The notes under the pieces are model-generated. The model saw nothing but the letters and a program-made list of their open reading frames with translations, did no database searches and had not been told where the DNA came from. Position numbers and translations under genes: made by a program. Of a DNA stretch of 64,000 nucleotides, positions 20,721 through 30,419 are shown piece by piece (the first letter of the stretch is position 1; the number at the start of each line of letters is the position of its first letter). The DNA comes from Pseudomonas sp. MUP55 (GTDB lineage: Bacteria; Pseudomonadota; Gammaproteobacteria; Pseudomonadales; Pseudomonadaceae): assembly GCF_034043515.1 (NCBI RefSeq), contig NZ_CP138214.1, positions 1,674,001 to 1,738,000 of the forward strand. Reading direction: 5' to 3'.

Positions 20721-21863
20721 ATGCTGATTGTTGCCGACGAAAATATCCCGCTGCTCGACGCGTTCTTTCAGGGGTTTGGCGAGATTCGCCGCGTGCCCGG
20801 CCGTTCCATTGACCGCGCCACGGTCGAGCAGGCCGATGTGCTGCTGGTACGCTCGGTGACCAACGTCAACCGGGCCTTGCTCGAGGGCACGAAGGTGGGT
20901 TTTGTCGGCACCTGCACCATCGGCACCGATCATCTGGACCTCGATTATTTCAGGCAGGCCGGCATCCAGTGGTCCAGCGCACCCGGCTGCAACGCCCGAG
21001 GCGTGGTGGATTACGTGCTGGGCAGCTTGCAGACCCTGGCTGAAATCGAAGGTGTCGACCTCACACAGCGCACCTATGGCATTGTTGGCGCCGGTGAAGT
21101 CGGCGGGCGGCTGGTCAAGGTGCTCAAGGGCCTGGGCTGGAATGTGCGCGTATGCGACCCGCCCCGGCAGATTGCCGAAGACGGCGACTACGTGAGCCTG
21201 GAGCAGATCATCGAGCAATGCGATGTCATCAGCCTGCACACGCCGCTGACCAAGTCCGGCAATGGTTCCACCTGGCATCTGTTCGATCGTGAGCGCCTGG
21301 CGCAGCTCAAGCCTGGCACCTGGCTGATCAACGCCAGCCGAGGCGCGGTCGTGGACAACGCCGCCCTGCGCGACGTGTTGCGCGAGCGCGAAGACCTGCA
21401 AGCGGTGTTGGATGTATGGGAGGGCGAGCCGCAAGTGGATGCCGACCTGGCCGACCTGTGCGTGCTGGCCACGCCGCATATCGCCGGGTACAGCCTGGAC
21501 GGCAAGCAGCGCGGCACGGCGCAGATCTACCAGGCGTTCTGTGCGCACCTGGGCCAGGAACCGAGCATTCGGTTGAGCGATTTGTTGCCGGCGCCGTGGC
21601 TGGCCGAGGTGCACTTGAATGCCTCAACCGATCCGGCCTGGGCGCTGGCGACCTTGTGCCGCAGTGTGTACGACCCACGTCGGGATGATGCGGATTTTCG
21701 TCGCAGCCTCGTAGGAACGGTAGACGAGCAGCGCAAGGCGTTCGACCTGCTGCGCAAGCATTACCCGGAGCGTCGCGAGATTGACGGCTTGAAGGTGCGC
21801 ATCAACGGCGAGTCTGCAGTCCTGTCCGGCATCGTCACCGCCCTGGGCGCCGAAGCGATTTAA
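20721..21863 (+). CDS. pdxB: 4-phosphoerythronate dehydrogenase
   Basis: A 380-residue NAD-dependent D-2-hydroxyacid dehydrogenase of pyridoxal phosphate synthesis. The nucleotide-binding [12 protein letters not shown] lies near residue 120. Catalytic residues of the family follow: an Arg in [10 protein letters not shown] near 211, a Glu in VWEGEP and a His in TPHIAGYS near 258. The C-terminal ~90 residues form the PdxB dimerisation domain, which sets it apart from SerA. AAAGGAG precedes the ATG. Confidence 0.93.
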   Translation: MLIVADENIPLLDAFFQGFGEIRRVPGRSIDRATVEQADVLLVRSVTNVNRALLEGTKVGFVGTCTIGTDHLDLDYFRQAGIQWSSAPGCNARGVVDYVLGSLQTLAEIEGVDLTQRTYGIVGAGEVGGRLVKVLKGLGWNVRVCDPPRQIAEDGDYVSLEQIIEQCDVISLHTPLTKSGNGSTWHLFDRERLAQLKPGTWLINASRGAVVDNAALRDVLREREDLQAVLDVWEGEPQVDADLADLCVLATPHIAGYSLDGKQRGTAQIYQAFCAHLGQEPSIRLSDLLPAPWLAEVHLNASTDPAWALATLCRSVYDPRRDDADFRRSLVGTVDEQRKAFDLLRKHYPERREIDGLKVRINGESAVLSGIVTALGAEAI

Positions 21864-21870
21864 CGCGTAT

Positions 21871-21897
21871 AAAAAACCCGGCCACCGGGGCCGGGTT
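21871..21897 (-). terminator. Intrinsic terminator, mainly for the PA1571-like gene
   Basis: AACCCGGCC and GGCCGGGTT form a 9-bp stem with a 5-base loop. The T tract follows the stem on the minus strand (AAAAAA at 21871-21876 on the plus strand). It may also slow pdxB transcripts arriving from the other side. Confidence 0.75.
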
Positions 21898-21915
21898 CGA
21901 AAGAGCGTGGGCGCT

Positions 21916-22092
21916 TCAGCCTTGTTGGGCAGGCTTGACCAGTTTCTCTTCCAGTTCGCTGCACGCTTGCTGGATCATTTCTTCGGTGATCTGCACCTCG
22001 CGGCCCTTGGCGTCGATGTACGAGCACGGTAATAGCTGCTGCTGGCGGATCACGTCAATTTTTTTGGCATCGCTGCTGTTTTGCAAGGTCAT
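21916..22092 (-). CDS. Small PA1571-family protein, function unknown
   Basis: A 58-residue soluble protein (MTLQNSSDAKKIDVI...). It is mostly helical and charged, with a central SYIDAKGREVQITEEMIQQAC segment that I recall as conserved in Pseudomonas small proteins called the PA1571 family. The ATG at 22092 has AGGAG seven bases upstream and is preferred to the one at 22107. It has its own terminator (21871-21897), consistent with a real monocistronic gene. Confidence 0.7.
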   Translation of the reverse strand: MTLQNSSDAKKIDVIRQQQLLPCSYIDAKGREVQITEEMIQQACSELEEKLVKPAQQG

Positions 22093-22352
22093 GGCCTGTC
22101 TCCTCATCAGGTTGTATACCTACTTTAATTCCCCCGCGTGACCGAGCCATTACAACTCCTTTCACGATCATCGGTTCGAACGCCCAGTCCACCAGAAACC
22201 GGTGCGGATTTCCAGACCAGTCTTAGACCGATAGCCTCTAGCGGCATACATCAGTGGGTATAATTAATCTGATGCATTGCTGTTACGAAAGTTGTTATTT
22301 GCCCAAGTTCCCCCAATGTTGATCAATAGATTCCTCTATCGGTGAACCCTAC

Positions 22353-24119
22353 ATGTTCTCAGCCCGTCAACGCCGCGCGATTCGCCTGGCCGGTCGCTTC
22401 ATTGCGCCTTACCGCTGGCAGGCGCTGGGTGCCCTGTTGGCGCTGATCGTCACTGCCGGCATTACCTTGTCCATGGGGCAGGGGATCCGCCTGCTGGTGG
22501 ACCAGGGATTCATGACCCAGTCTCCGCACTTGCTCAACCAGTCCATCGCGCTGTTCATGCTGCTGGTGCTGGGCCTGGCGGTGGGCACGTTCACGCGTTT
22601 CTACCTGGTGTCGTGGATCGGTGAGCGGGTGGTGGCGGACATCCGCCGACAGGTGTTCAACCACCTGATCTACCTGCACCCAGGTTTCTACGAGAACAAC
22701 CGCAGCTCGGAAATCCAGTCACGCCTGACCACCGACACCACCTTGCTGCAATCGGTGATCGGCTCATCGCTGTCGCTGTTTCTGCGCAATGCCTTGATGG
22801 TGATCGGCGGCATCGTGCTGTTGTTCATCACCAACCCCAAGCTCACCAGCATCGTCGTGGTGGCGTTGCCGCTGGTGCTGGCGCCCATCCTGATCTTTGG
22901 CCGGCGTGTGCGCAGCCTGTCGCGGCAGAGTCAGGACCGCATAGCCGATGTCGGCAGCTATGTGTCCGAGACCCTGGGGCAGATCAAGACCGTGCAGGCC
23001 TATAACCATCAGGTCCAGGACGAACAGCGTTTCGCCCTGACCGTGGAAGAGGCATTCACCACGGCCCGCAAACGCATCCTGCAACGGTCGTGGCTGATCA
23101 CTTTGGTGATCATGCTGGTGCTTGGCGCCGTGGGCGTGATGCTGTGGGTTGGCGGGATGGACGTGATCAGCGGGCGCATCTCCGGCGGTGAGCTGGCGGC
23201 GTTTGTGTTCTACAGCCTGATCGTCGGCAGCGCCGTCGGCACCTTGAGTGAAGTGCTTGGCGAGTTGCAGCGGGCCGCCGGTGCGGCAGAGCGCATTGGC
23301 GAACTGTTGCAGTCGAGCAACGAAATCCAGGCACCGGCCAGCGGCGGTGTGCGCTTGCCGGAGCGTGTCAGCGGGGGCATGGAACTGCAGGACGTGCGCT
23401 TTTCCTACCCGTCACGGCCCGACAGCTACGCCATTGACGGCCTCAACCTGACCGTCAACCCCGGCGAAACCCTCGCCTTGGTCGGCCCTTCAGGCGCAGG
23501 CAAATCGACCCTGTTCGATTTGCTGCTGCGCTTCTACGACCCTCAGCACGGCCGCATCCTGCTTGAAGGCCAGCCGCTGCTCGAGCTCGACCCGCTGGAC
23601 CTGCGCCGCCACTTCGCGCTGGTTTCCCAAAGCCCGGCGCTGTTTTTCGGCAGCGTCGAAGACAACATCCGCTACGGTAACCCCACGGCCACCCGCGAGC
23701 AGGTAGAAGCCGCGGCACGCATCGCCCATGCCCACGACTTCATCCTACAAATGCCCGACGGCTACCAGACCCACCTGGGCGAGGGTGGCCTGGGCCTTTC
23801 CGGCGGTCAGCGCCAACGCCTGGCCATCGCCCGCGCGTTGCTGGTGGATGCGCCGATCCTGCTGCTGGACGAAGCCACCAGCGCCCTCGATGCGCAGAGT
23901 GAGCACCTGATCCAGCAAGCCCTGCCGCAATTGATGCAGGGCCGCACCACCCTGGTGATTGCGCATCGCCTGGCCACGGTGAAAAACGCTGATCGGATTG
24001 CGGTGATGGACCAGGGCAAGCTGGTGGCGGTGGGCACGCATCAGCAGCTGATTGCGAGCAATCCGCTGTATGCGCGCTTGGCGGCGCTGCAGTTCAGCGA
24101 TGGGCTGAAAGTGGAATGA
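22353..24119 (+). CDS. ABC exporter, fused permease and ATPase (MsbA/LmrA-like)
   Basis: A 588-residue half-transporter expected to act as a homodimer. Six membrane helices span residues ~20-310, and an ATPase domain follows from ~340. Walker A GPSGAGKS lies near 378, the Q-loop in LVSQSPALF, the signature LSGGQRQR near 482, Walker B ILLLDEATSALD near 503 and the H-loop in VIAHRL. It belongs to the lipid and multidrug exporter group; the substrate cannot be read from sequence. A TATAAT at 22259-22264 lies upstream but lacks a good -35 partner. Confidence 0.88.
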   Translation: MFSARQRRAIRLAGRFIAPYRWQALGALLALIVTAGITLSMGQGIRLLVDQGFMTQSPHLLNQSIALFMLLVLGLAVGTFTRFYLVSWIGERVVADIRRQVFNHLIYLHPGFYENNRSSEIQSRLTTDTTLLQSVIGSSLSLFLRNALMVIGGIVLLFITNPKLTSIVVVALPLVLAPILIFGRRVRSLSRQSQDRIADVGSYVSETLGQIKTVQAYNHQVQDEQRFALTVEEAFTTARKRILQRSWLITLVIMLVLGAVGVMLWVGGMDVISGRISGGELAAFVFYSLIVGSAVGTLSEVLGELQRAAGAAERIGELLQSSNEIQAPASGGVRLPERVSGGMELQDVRFSYPSRPDSYAIDGLNLTVNPGETLALVGPSGAGKSTLFDLLLRFYDPQHGRILLEGQPLLELDPLDLRRHFALVSQSPALFFGSVEDNIRYGNPTATREQVEAAARIAHAHDFILQMPDGYQTHLGEGGLGLSGGQRQRLAIARALLVDAPILLLDEATSALDAQSEHLIQQALPQLMQGRTTLVIAHRLATVKNADRIAVMDQGKLVAVGTHQQLIASNPLYARLAALQFSDGLKVE

Positions 24120-24149
24120 AGCTGCGATGTGCCTGTGCCTTGAGGCATC

Positions 24150-24962
24150 ATGTGGTCTTTCTTTAATGATCTGGATGAGGACATGAGCCGTTATCAACCT
24201 CCGCTAACGCTGACTACAAAGATCCTGGCCCTGGTGGCCGACATCAGTGAGCAGATCGGTCAGCTCTCGGCCGGTGACGATAGCCGTCAGACGCCTCAGT
24301 TAAGGCGTGGTAACAGGATCCGTACCATTCAGGCTTCTCTTGCGATCGAGAACAATACACTCAGCGTCGAGCAGGTCACTGCTGTCTTGGAGGGTAAGCG
24401 AGTACTGGGCCTGCCACGCGAAATCCAGGAAGTGCGCAACGCGTTTGCGGCCTATGAGGCGATGCCGCAATGGACGCCGAGTGATCGTGCTGACCTGCTT
24501 AAGGCCCACGAACTGCTGATGTTCGGATTGATTGACGATGCCGGGCGGTTTCGTCATTCAGGGGTTGGGATTTATCGTGGTGAGCAACTGATTCTTATGG
24601 CGCCGCCTGCGAGTCGCGTGGGCCAACTCATCGATGACTTGCTGCAGTGGCAGTCAGTTTCGGACTGGCACCCCTTGATCGCCAGTTGCGTATTTCATTA
24701 TGAGTTCGAATTCATCCATCCATTTACAGATGGTAATGGACGAATGGGGCGGCTCTGGCAAACCTTGATACTGAGCCAATGGCGTCCGGTGCTGGCTTAC
24801 CTGCCAGTGGAAGCGGTGATTCGGGATCAACAGGATGCTTACTATGCGGCGCTTTCGGCGGCGGATCAGCAGGCAGAAGCGACACCCTTCGTTGAATTCA
24901 TGTTGCACGCCTTGAGCCTGGCATTGGCCGAAGCGTCTGATAGCCAAGGGCCGTCGAGTTAA
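24150..24962 (+). CDS. Fic domain protein with N-terminal inhibitory motif (class II)
   Basis: A 270-residue protein with the Fic active-site motif HPFTDGNGRMGR near residue 190, matching HxFx(D/E)GNGRxxR of AMP-transferring enzymes. An S-x-x-x-E-N motif (SLAIEN) near residues 62-67 sits ahead of the core, as in class II Fic proteins whose N-terminal helix blocks the ATP site, so no separate antitoxin is needed. The C-terminal part resembles the DUF4172/winged-helix type Fic proteins. An alternative ATG at 24183 is also well placed. The target protein is unknown. Codon use looks a little less GC-biased than in neighbouring genes. Confidence 0.85.
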   Translation: MWSFFNDLDEDMSRYQPPLTLTTKILALVADISEQIGQLSAGDDSRQTPQLRRGNRIRTIQASLAIENNTLSVEQVTAVLEGKRVLGLPREIQEVRNAFAAYEAMPQWTPSDRADLLKAHELLMFGLIDDAGRFRHSGVGIYRGEQLILMAPPASRVGQLIDDLLQWQSVSDWHPLIASCVFHYEFEFIHPFTDGNGRMGRLWQTLILSQWRPVLAYLPVEAVIRDQQDAYYAALSAADQQAEATPFVEFMLHALSLALAEASDSQGPSS

Positions 24963-24995
24963 TAAAAAAATGCCCGCATTTCTCAATGCGGGCAT
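24963..24995 (-). terminator. Intrinsic terminator of slt
   Basis: ATGCCCGCATT and AATGCGGGCAT form an 11-bp stem with a four-base loop. On the minus strand it is followed by seven T residues, placing it 41 bp beyond the slt stop. Confidence 0.85.
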
Positions 24996-25035
24996 TGTCT
25001 TGTCGCTTCAAACTTGCCGCTTGAAGCTTCCTGCC

Positions 25036-26964
25036 TTACTGATCGTCAAAATACCGCTCATGCCAATCCACCAACGGCTGCGGTGAGTTGAGCTTCTGCC
25101 CGTAGATTACCGAGTAGGACAGCACGTTCTGCACATACTGGCGGGTTTCGTCGAACGGGATGCTTTCCACCCACACGTCGAAACTCAGGTGGTCCGCACC
25201 GCGCAGCCATTGGCGCACGCGGCCGGGGCCGGCGTTGTAGGCGGCGGAGGCGAGTACGCGATTGCCGTTGAATTGGCTGTGCACCTGGCTCAGGTAGGCT
25301 GCGCCGAGCTGGATGTTTTTGTCCGGGTCCAGTACCTGGGCCGGGGAGGCCAGGGGAATGCTGAACTTGCGCGCTGTCTCCTTGGCGGTGCCGGGCATCA
25401 GTTGCATCAGGCCGCTGGCGCCGACGCCGGAGCGGGCATCGTCCATGAAGGCGCTTTCCTGGCGAGTAATGGCGAACACCCAGCTCGAATGCAAGCCACG
25501 CACCTTGGCTTCGCGCACCAGGGTGTCGCGGTGGGCCATCGGGAAGCGGATGTCCAGGTCGTCCCAGTATTGCGCCTGGCTGATCGTGCGGATCGCCGGG
25601 AAGTACCACTTCATGTCATAGGCCAGCTTGGCCTGGGCGACCATTTCATCGCGGTTGAAATGACGGCTGACGTGGTACCACTCACGGCGACCGTCGACGA
25701 TCTGGCCACGGGCATAGAATTCCAGGGCACGGCGCACGCCTGGGGTATTGCGCACTTTATTGACCAGCGCCTGGCTCATCACCAGCGGCTTGTTGTTCAA
25801 CTGGTAAGGGGTCTTGGAGCGGTCGGCGGCGAGGAAGCCGTAGAAGTCGCGCTCCTTGGCCACGTTTTTATACAGCACCAACGCTTGCGGGTTTTTCGGT
25901 TCGGCCAGTTCCAGGCTGCGTGCCTGCCAATAGCGCCAGCGGTTGGTGGTGGCCAGGTCCTGGGGCAGCTTGCGGGTCAGCTGGTAGGCCTCTTCCCAGC
26001 GCGCCAGGCGCAACAGCAGGCGCAGGCGCCATTCGGAGACGGTGTTGTCACACAGTTCCGGGTCGTATTTGGTCATCACGTCCAGGGCACGAGGATCGTA
26101 GCGACGTGCCAGGGTCAGGCCGATTTCCCGGGCAATCGACACTTTTTCGTCACGGGAGAAGTGCATGCTGGTGGCGTAACCGTCCAGCAGAGCCATGGCT
26201 TTATCCGGGTCCTGGCGTGCCAGCCGACGCAGGCCCAGGCCTACGGCGTCAGACATGGCCTCGGTGGCCGGCAGAAAACGCGACGGGTCGCTGAGCATGT
26301 CGGGCTTTTGCGCCACGTCGATCATCAGGCGGCCCTGGGCGCCGAGCGTGGGCAGGGTTTTCACCAGGCTGTTGGCCAGCGCGTAGTTGCGCGCTTCGGC
26401 GGCGAGCTTGGTGCGGTCCCAGATTTTCTGCTCGGTCAGTTGCCCGTCGGATGCCCACTGGCCAAAGGTCACGTCACAGGCGGCGGGTTGGGATTTGCCG
26501 GTCATCCACAGCTTTTCGGCGGTCTTGTAGCCTTCGGCCTTGAGGTTGTGGGTCAGCTGATACTGGCCATGCAGGCAGTCCAGCTCGACGAAATTGAGCT
26601 TGGTATCGTAGTACTTTTCAAAGGTCTGCCAGTCACCGCGCTCGGCCAGCCAGCGCAACCAGCGCAGCTTCATCCAGTTGGCCTGGGGCAGGTCGCCATT
26701 TTTGGCGAGGAACTGCTCGATTTCCTGATTGCTCGCGCTTTTAAGGCGCGCGGTCAGTTCGTCATAGGCCAGGTAGGGCGTCAGCGGGTAATCGGCCAGG
26801 GCCTGGCTGTATTGCATGTACGGGCCGCTGTCACCCTTGGCCAGCGCCCGCTTGGCTTCATCGTAATATTGACGTTGGGTGGTGAGGTCCACGGCCTGGG
26901 CAGATTGAACGGCGGTGGCAGAAAGAAGCAGGCAGGATAAAAAGTTGAAAAGGCGACTGCGCAT
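25036..26964 (-). CDS. slt: Soluble lytic murein transglycosylase
   Basis: A 642-residue periplasmic enzyme that cleaves peptidoglycan to 1,6-anhydro-MurNAc ends. It has a signal peptide (SRLFNFLSCLLLSATAVQSAQA), then a long alpha-superhelical U and L domain, then a goose-lysozyme-like catalytic domain. The Glu lies in ITRQESAF near residue 503, followed by GLMQLMPGTA and the AYNAGPGRV motif. The ATG at 26964 opens directly with the signal peptide; the upstream ATG at 27012 would spoil it. Confidence 0.93.
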   Translation of the reverse strand: MRSRLFNFLSCLLLSATAVQSAQAVDLTTQRQYYDEAKRALAKGDSGPYMQYSQALADYPLTPYLAYDELTARLKSASNQEIEQFLAKNGDLPQANWMKLRWLRWLAERGDWQTFEKYYDTKLNFVELDCLHGQYQLTHNLKAEGYKTAEKLWMTGKSQPAACDVTFGQWASDGQLTEQKIWDRTKLAAEARNYALANSLVKTLPTLGAQGRLMIDVAQKPDMLSDPSRFLPATEAMSDAVGLGLRRLARQDPDKAMALLDGYATSMHFSRDEKVSIAREIGLTLARRYDPRALDVMTKYDPELCDNTVSEWRLRLLLRLARWEEAYQLTRKLPQDLATTNRWRYWQARSLELAEPKNPQALVLYKNVAKERDFYGFLAADRSKTPYQLNNKPLVMSQALVNKVRNTPGVRRALEFYARGQIVDGRREWYHVSRHFNRDEMVAQAKLAYDMKWYFPAIRTISQAQYWDDLDIRFPMAHRDTLVREAKVRGLHSSWVFAITRQESAFMDDARSGVGASGLMQLMPGTAKETARKFSIPLASPAQVLDPDKNIQLGAAYLSQVHSQFNGNRVLASAAYNAGPGRVRQWLRGADHLSFDVWVESIPFDETRQYVQNVLSYSVIYGQKLNSPQPLVDWHERYFDDQ

Positions 26965-27177
26965 GAGACGTCCGTGCAGAGAAATCACGACTAGCACCGG
27001 CATCGCCGACACTGATTGCCCCTAGCTTAGCCTTTTGCCAGCGACCGGCGAAAGCTTTGCCGGCCGGTTGGTTCAAGTTCGCGGCAAATGTCCTGCGGAA
27101 CGTGTCGGCAGCGAAAATGCTGGCCGCATCCCACCCTCAACTCAGGTAGAATGCGCGCCCAGTTTTTGGAGAAGCGT

Positions 27178-29100
27178 ATGACCCTGCTCAAATTCAGCGA
27201 TGTGTCCCTTGCTTTCGGCGCTATGCCGTTGTTGGACAAGGTGTCCTGGCAGATCGCCCGTGGTGAGCGGGTGTGCATCATCGGCCGCAACGGCACCGGC
27301 AAGTCCAGCATGATGAAGCTGGTCAAGGGCGACCAGAAGCCCGATGAAGGCTCTGTCTGGCGTGCTCCCGGCCTCAAGATCGGCGAATTGCCGCAGGAAT
27401 TGCCGGTAGCCGACGAGCGGACAGTGTTCGACGTGGTTGCCGAAGGCCTGGACGGCGTCGGCGAATTGCTGGCGCAATACCACCACCTGGCACAGAACTG
27501 CGTCACCGAAGAAGACCTGGACAAGTTGATGCACGTCCAGCAAGACCTCGAAGCCCGTGATGGCTGGCGCCTGCAGCAACTGGTGGACAGCACCCTGAGC
27601 CGCCTGCAGCTGCCGGCCGACAAGACCCTCGCCCAGTTGTCCGGCGGCTGGCGTCGTCGCGTGCTGCTGGCCCAGGCGTTGGTGTCCGAGCCGGACCTGC
27701 TGCTGCTCGACGAACCGACCAACCACCTGGACATCGGCGCTATCGCCTGGCTCGAAGAAGCGCTCAAGGATTTCCAGGGCGCGGTGCTGTTCATCACGCA
27801 CGACCGGTCCTTCCTGCAAAACCTGGCCACGCGCATCCTGGAACTGGACCGCGGTGGCCTGATCGACTGGAACGGCGACTACGCCAGCTTCCTGGTGCAC
27901 AAGGAAGCCGCGCTGGCGGCCGAAGAAACCGCCAACGCACTGTTCGACAAAAAGCTGGCCCAGGAAGAAGTCTGGATCCGCCAGGGTATCAAGGCCCGTC
28001 GCACCCGTAATGAAGGTCGCGTGCGTGCGTTGAAAGCCCTGCGGGTTGAGCGCAGCGAACGTCGCGAGCGCACCGGCAAGGCCAATATCCAGCTCGATAC
28101 CGCCGATAAGTCGGGCAAGCAGGTAATGGTGCTGGAAAACGTCAGCTTCCATCACCCGGAGGGTCCGTTCCTGATCAAGGACTTCTCCATGGTCCTGGCG
28201 CGCGGCGACCGTATCGGCCTGCTGGGCGCCAACGGTACCGGCAAGACCACCTTGCTCAAGCTGATGCTCGGCGGTCTGCAGCCGACCAGCGGCACAGTGG
28301 AAGAGGGCACGCGCATCGACGTGGCCTACTTCGATCAGCTGCGCCATCAGTTGGACCTGGAAAAAACCGTGATCGACAACGTCGCTGAAGGTCGCGACTT
28401 TATCGACATCGACGGCCAGAGCCGCCACGTACTCAGCTACCTGGGCGATTTCCTGTTCAGCCCGCAACGTGCGCGGACCCCGGTGAAAGCCTTGTCCGGT
28501 GGCGAGCGCGCGCGCCTGCTGCTGGCCAAGCTGTTCAGCAAACCGGCCAACCTGCTGGTGCTCGACGAACCAACCAACGACCTCGACGTGGAAACCCTCG
28601 AGCTGCTTGAAGAAGTGCTGCTGACGTTTAACGGCACCGTGCTGATGGTCAGTCACGACCGGGCATTCCTCGACAACGTGGTCACCAGCACCCTGGTCTT
28701 CGAAGGCGAAGGCAAGGTACGCGAGTACGTCGGTGGTTATCAGGACTGGCTGCGCCAGGGCGGCTCGCCGCGCCTGCTGGGCGTGACCGAGAGCAAGTCC
28801 GGCAAGGCCGACTTGAACTCGGCGGTAGTGACGCCTGTGGCGGCTGCGGCCCCTGCACCGGAAGCTGCGCCTGCAGCCAACAAGAAAAAGCTCAGCTATA
28901 AGCTGCAGCGCGAACTGGAAGCCTTGCCGGGTGAGATCGACGCCAAGGAACAGCAGATCGCCGCAGTAGAAGCAGAAATGGCTGACGCCGGTTTCTACCA
29001 GCGCCCGGCCGCGGAAACCGCCAAGGTCATCGCCTCCCTGGAAACGTTGAACCAGGAGCTGGAAGCACTGGTTGAGCGTTGGGCTGAGCTGGATGCCTGA
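27178..29100 (+). CDS. uup: ABC-F family ATPase Uup
   Basis: A 640-residue soluble protein with two ATPase domains in tandem. The Walker A motifs are GRNGTGKSS near residue 37 and GANGTGKTT near 350. The signatures are LSGGWRRR and LSGGERAR, and the Walker B segments are LLLLDEPTNHLD and LLVLDEPTNDLD. A charged linker joins the domains, and a C-terminal coiled coil (~565-640, after an Ala/Pro linker) is the Uup DNA-binding region. Uup affects transposon precise excision and ribosome-associated processes. The ATG at 27178 is where family homology begins. Confidence 0.9.
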   Translation: MTLLKFSDVSLAFGAMPLLDKVSWQIARGERVCIIGRNGTGKSSMMKLVKGDQKPDEGSVWRAPGLKIGELPQELPVADERTVFDVVAEGLDGVGELLAQYHHLAQNCVTEEDLDKLMHVQQDLEARDGWRLQQLVDSTLSRLQLPADKTLAQLSGGWRRRVLLAQALVSEPDLLLLDEPTNHLDIGAIAWLEEALKDFQGAVLFITHDRSFLQNLATRILELDRGGLIDWNGDYASFLVHKEAALAAEETANALFDKKLAQEEVWIRQGIKARRTRNEGRVRALKALRVERSERRERTGKANIQLDTADKSGKQVMVLENVSFHHPEGPFLIKDFSMVLARGDRIGLLGANGTGKTTLLKLMLGGLQPTSGTVEEGTRIDVAYFDQLRHQLDLEKTVIDNVAEGRDFIDIDGQSRHVLSYLGDFLFSPQRARTPVKALSGGERARLLLAKLFSKPANLLVLDEPTNDLDVETLELLEEVLLTFNGTVLMVSHDRAFLDNVVTSTLVFEGEGKVREYVGGYQDWLRQGGSPRLLGVTESKSGKADLNSAVVTPVAAAAPAPEAAPAANKKKLSYKLQRELEALPGEIDAKEQQIAAVEAEMADAGFYQRPAAETAKVIASLETLNQELEALVERWAELDA

Positions 29101-29120
29101 GTGATCTTCGCGCAATGAAA

Positions 29121-29155
29121 AGCCCGGCGCTCTTCTATGAGCGCCGGGCTTTTTT
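29121..29155 (+). terminator. Intrinsic terminator of uup
   Basis: AGCCCGGCGCTC and GAGCGCCGGGCT make a 12-bp stem followed by a T tract, 20 nt after the uup stop. Confidence 0.9.
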
Positions 29156-29174
29156 ATATGAAATATGGTCAGAA

Positions 29175-29264
29175 TGTGGGAGGGGGCTTGCCCCCGATAG
29201 CGGTGTATCAGTCACCCGATGCATCAACTGACAGACTGCTATCGGGGGCAAGCCCCCTCCCACA
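29175..29264. repeat. REPIN A7
   Basis: Inverted REP pair with perfect GGGGGCTTGCCCCC cores, between the uup terminator and the convergent end of the universal stress protein gene. Confidence 0.9.
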
Positions 29265-29281
29265 TTGGGTCTACAGCGTTC

Positions 29282-29722
29282 TCAGGTATTTTTTACCAGC
29301 CTGACCGCCAGCACATCGCACGGCGCACCATGCAGCACGTCATTGGCGGTGGAGCCCAGCAGCAACGCCAGGCCGTGTCGGCCATGGCTACCGACCACGA
29401 TCAGGTCGCAGCCTTGCTCCTTGGCGATGTGGTGGATTTCCTGGCGCGGTTGGCCGTAGGTAAGGTGGGAGTTTTCCTTCTTTAACTCGGGATACTTGAT
29501 GATTAACCGCTCCAGGCGCTCCTTGGCCTGGTCGAACTGTTGCTGCTGTAGCTGGGAAAGGTCCATCGGCACGTCGCCACCGAAGGCCATGGCCATGGGT
29601 TCGACGATGTGCACCAGGGACAGTTTGGCGCCATTGGCAACGGCGGACTCCCGTGCACGCTTGATCACTGGATCGCACTCTTCGGTCAGGTCGACAGCGA
29701 CCAGAATATGTTCGTAGGGCAT
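29282..29722 (-). CDS. Universal stress protein (UspA family)
   Basis: A 146-residue single-domain Usp. It begins with the first beta strand YEHILVAVDLT and ends with the ATP-binding pattern G-x2-G-x9-G-S (GSHGRHGLALLLGSTAND) near residue 113, so it is of the nucleotide-binding type. Such proteins accumulate under stress or growth arrest; a specific role is not known here. Its start faces the small membrane protein gene at 29828 across 105 bp. Confidence 0.9.
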   Translation of the reverse strand: MPYEHILVAVDLTEECDPVIKRARESAVANGAKLSLVHIVEPMAMAFGGDVPMDLSQLQQQQFDQAKERLERLIIKYPELKKENSHLTYGQPRQEIHHIAKEQGCDLIVVGSHGRHGLALLLGSTANDVLHGAPCDVLAVRLVKNT

Positions 29723-29827
29723 GGGGCGTTCCTCCAGGGGACTGCAATAAATTCAGTATGGCTGCTTTCAAGCGGATCGGCTTGCGTCAGATCAAGTCCG
29801 CTCATCAGGAAATTCGGGAGTACACAT

Positions 29828-30265
29828 ATGACGGTCTGGATAGTGGTGTCAATCCTTGTGGTGGTTCTGAGCCCTCTGGCATGGTTGCGCCCATCGCGCA
29901 ATCAGAGTGGGCGCATGGCCTTGCGCATGGAGGCGCGCCGCATCGGGCTGGCCATGCAGCTCGCGCCCCAGGAGTGGCCGCACTGGCTCAAGCAGGAGCC
30001 GCCGAGCCCCTGCGCGCAGTATTGCCGGCCACGACGCGGCAGCACGCCGGCCATCTGGAGTTACTGGCAGTTCGAGCCGGGAGTGTGGGTCAACCAGTGG
30101 CGCGAGGTTTGCGTGGATGAGAAGTTGTTGCCGTATTTTTCAACGCTGCCGGCCAACGTCTACAAGGTCGAGGCCGACAGGCAAATGATCGCGCTGTATT
30201 GGGGCGAGAAGGGCGACGCAAGCGTGTTGAAGGATATTGATGCGCTGCTCAAGGCATTGGCCTGA
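29828..30265 (+). CDS. Conserved hypothetical protein with one N-terminal membrane segment
   Basis: A 145-residue protein. Residues 2-19 (TVWIVVSILVVVLSPLAW) form a single membrane anchor, followed by a basic cytoplasmic region rich in Trp, Arg and Pro. Recognisable blocks are MALRMEARRIGLAMQL and WSYWQFEPGVWVNQW. GGGAG seven bases before the ATG supports this start. The position between usp and fadB agrees with my memory of a hypothetical gene in the same place in P. aeruginosa. No function is known to me. Confidence 0.75.
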   Translation: MTVWIVVSILVVVLSPLAWLRPSRNQSGRMALRMEARRIGLAMQLAPQEWPHWLKQEPPSPCAQYCRPRRGSTPAIWSYWQFEPGVWVNQWREVCVDEKLLPYFSTLPANVYKVEADRQMIALYWGEKGDASVLKDIDALLKALA

Positions 30266-30279
30266 CGCCGCGGCTTCCC

Positions 30280-30380
30280 TGTAGGAGCGAGCTTGCTCGC
30301 GAAGATCGTCAACGATGACGCAGGCATTTAAGGGTATCCGGGTCGCCCTCACGTTTTTCGCGAGCAAGCTCGCTCCTACA
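30280..30380. repeat. REPIN B3
   Basis: Inverted GCGAGCTTGCTCGC-type pair, perfect at both outer ends (TGTAGGAGCGAGC and GCTCGCTCCTACA), 15 nt after the stop of the hypothetical gene. Confidence 0.9.
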
Positions 30381-30390
30381 AAAAGCCAGG

Positions 30391-30419
30391 CAATAAAAAG
30401 CCCGACATATCATCGGGCT
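30391..30419 (-). terminator. Orphan minus-strand intrinsic terminator
   Basis: AGCCCGA and TCGGGCT form a 7-bp stem with a 7-base loop, followed on the minus strand by TTTTTATTG. No minus-strand gene lies to the right before fadB, so whatever it ends is unannotated. On the plus strand no T tract follows the stem. Confidence 0.6.

Noticed and set aside
20462..20722. In-frame N-terminal extension of the MATE exporter by 87 residues
   Set aside because: The extension translates REPIN A6 and the divergent promoter region of pdxB; family homology starts at the GTG at 20461.
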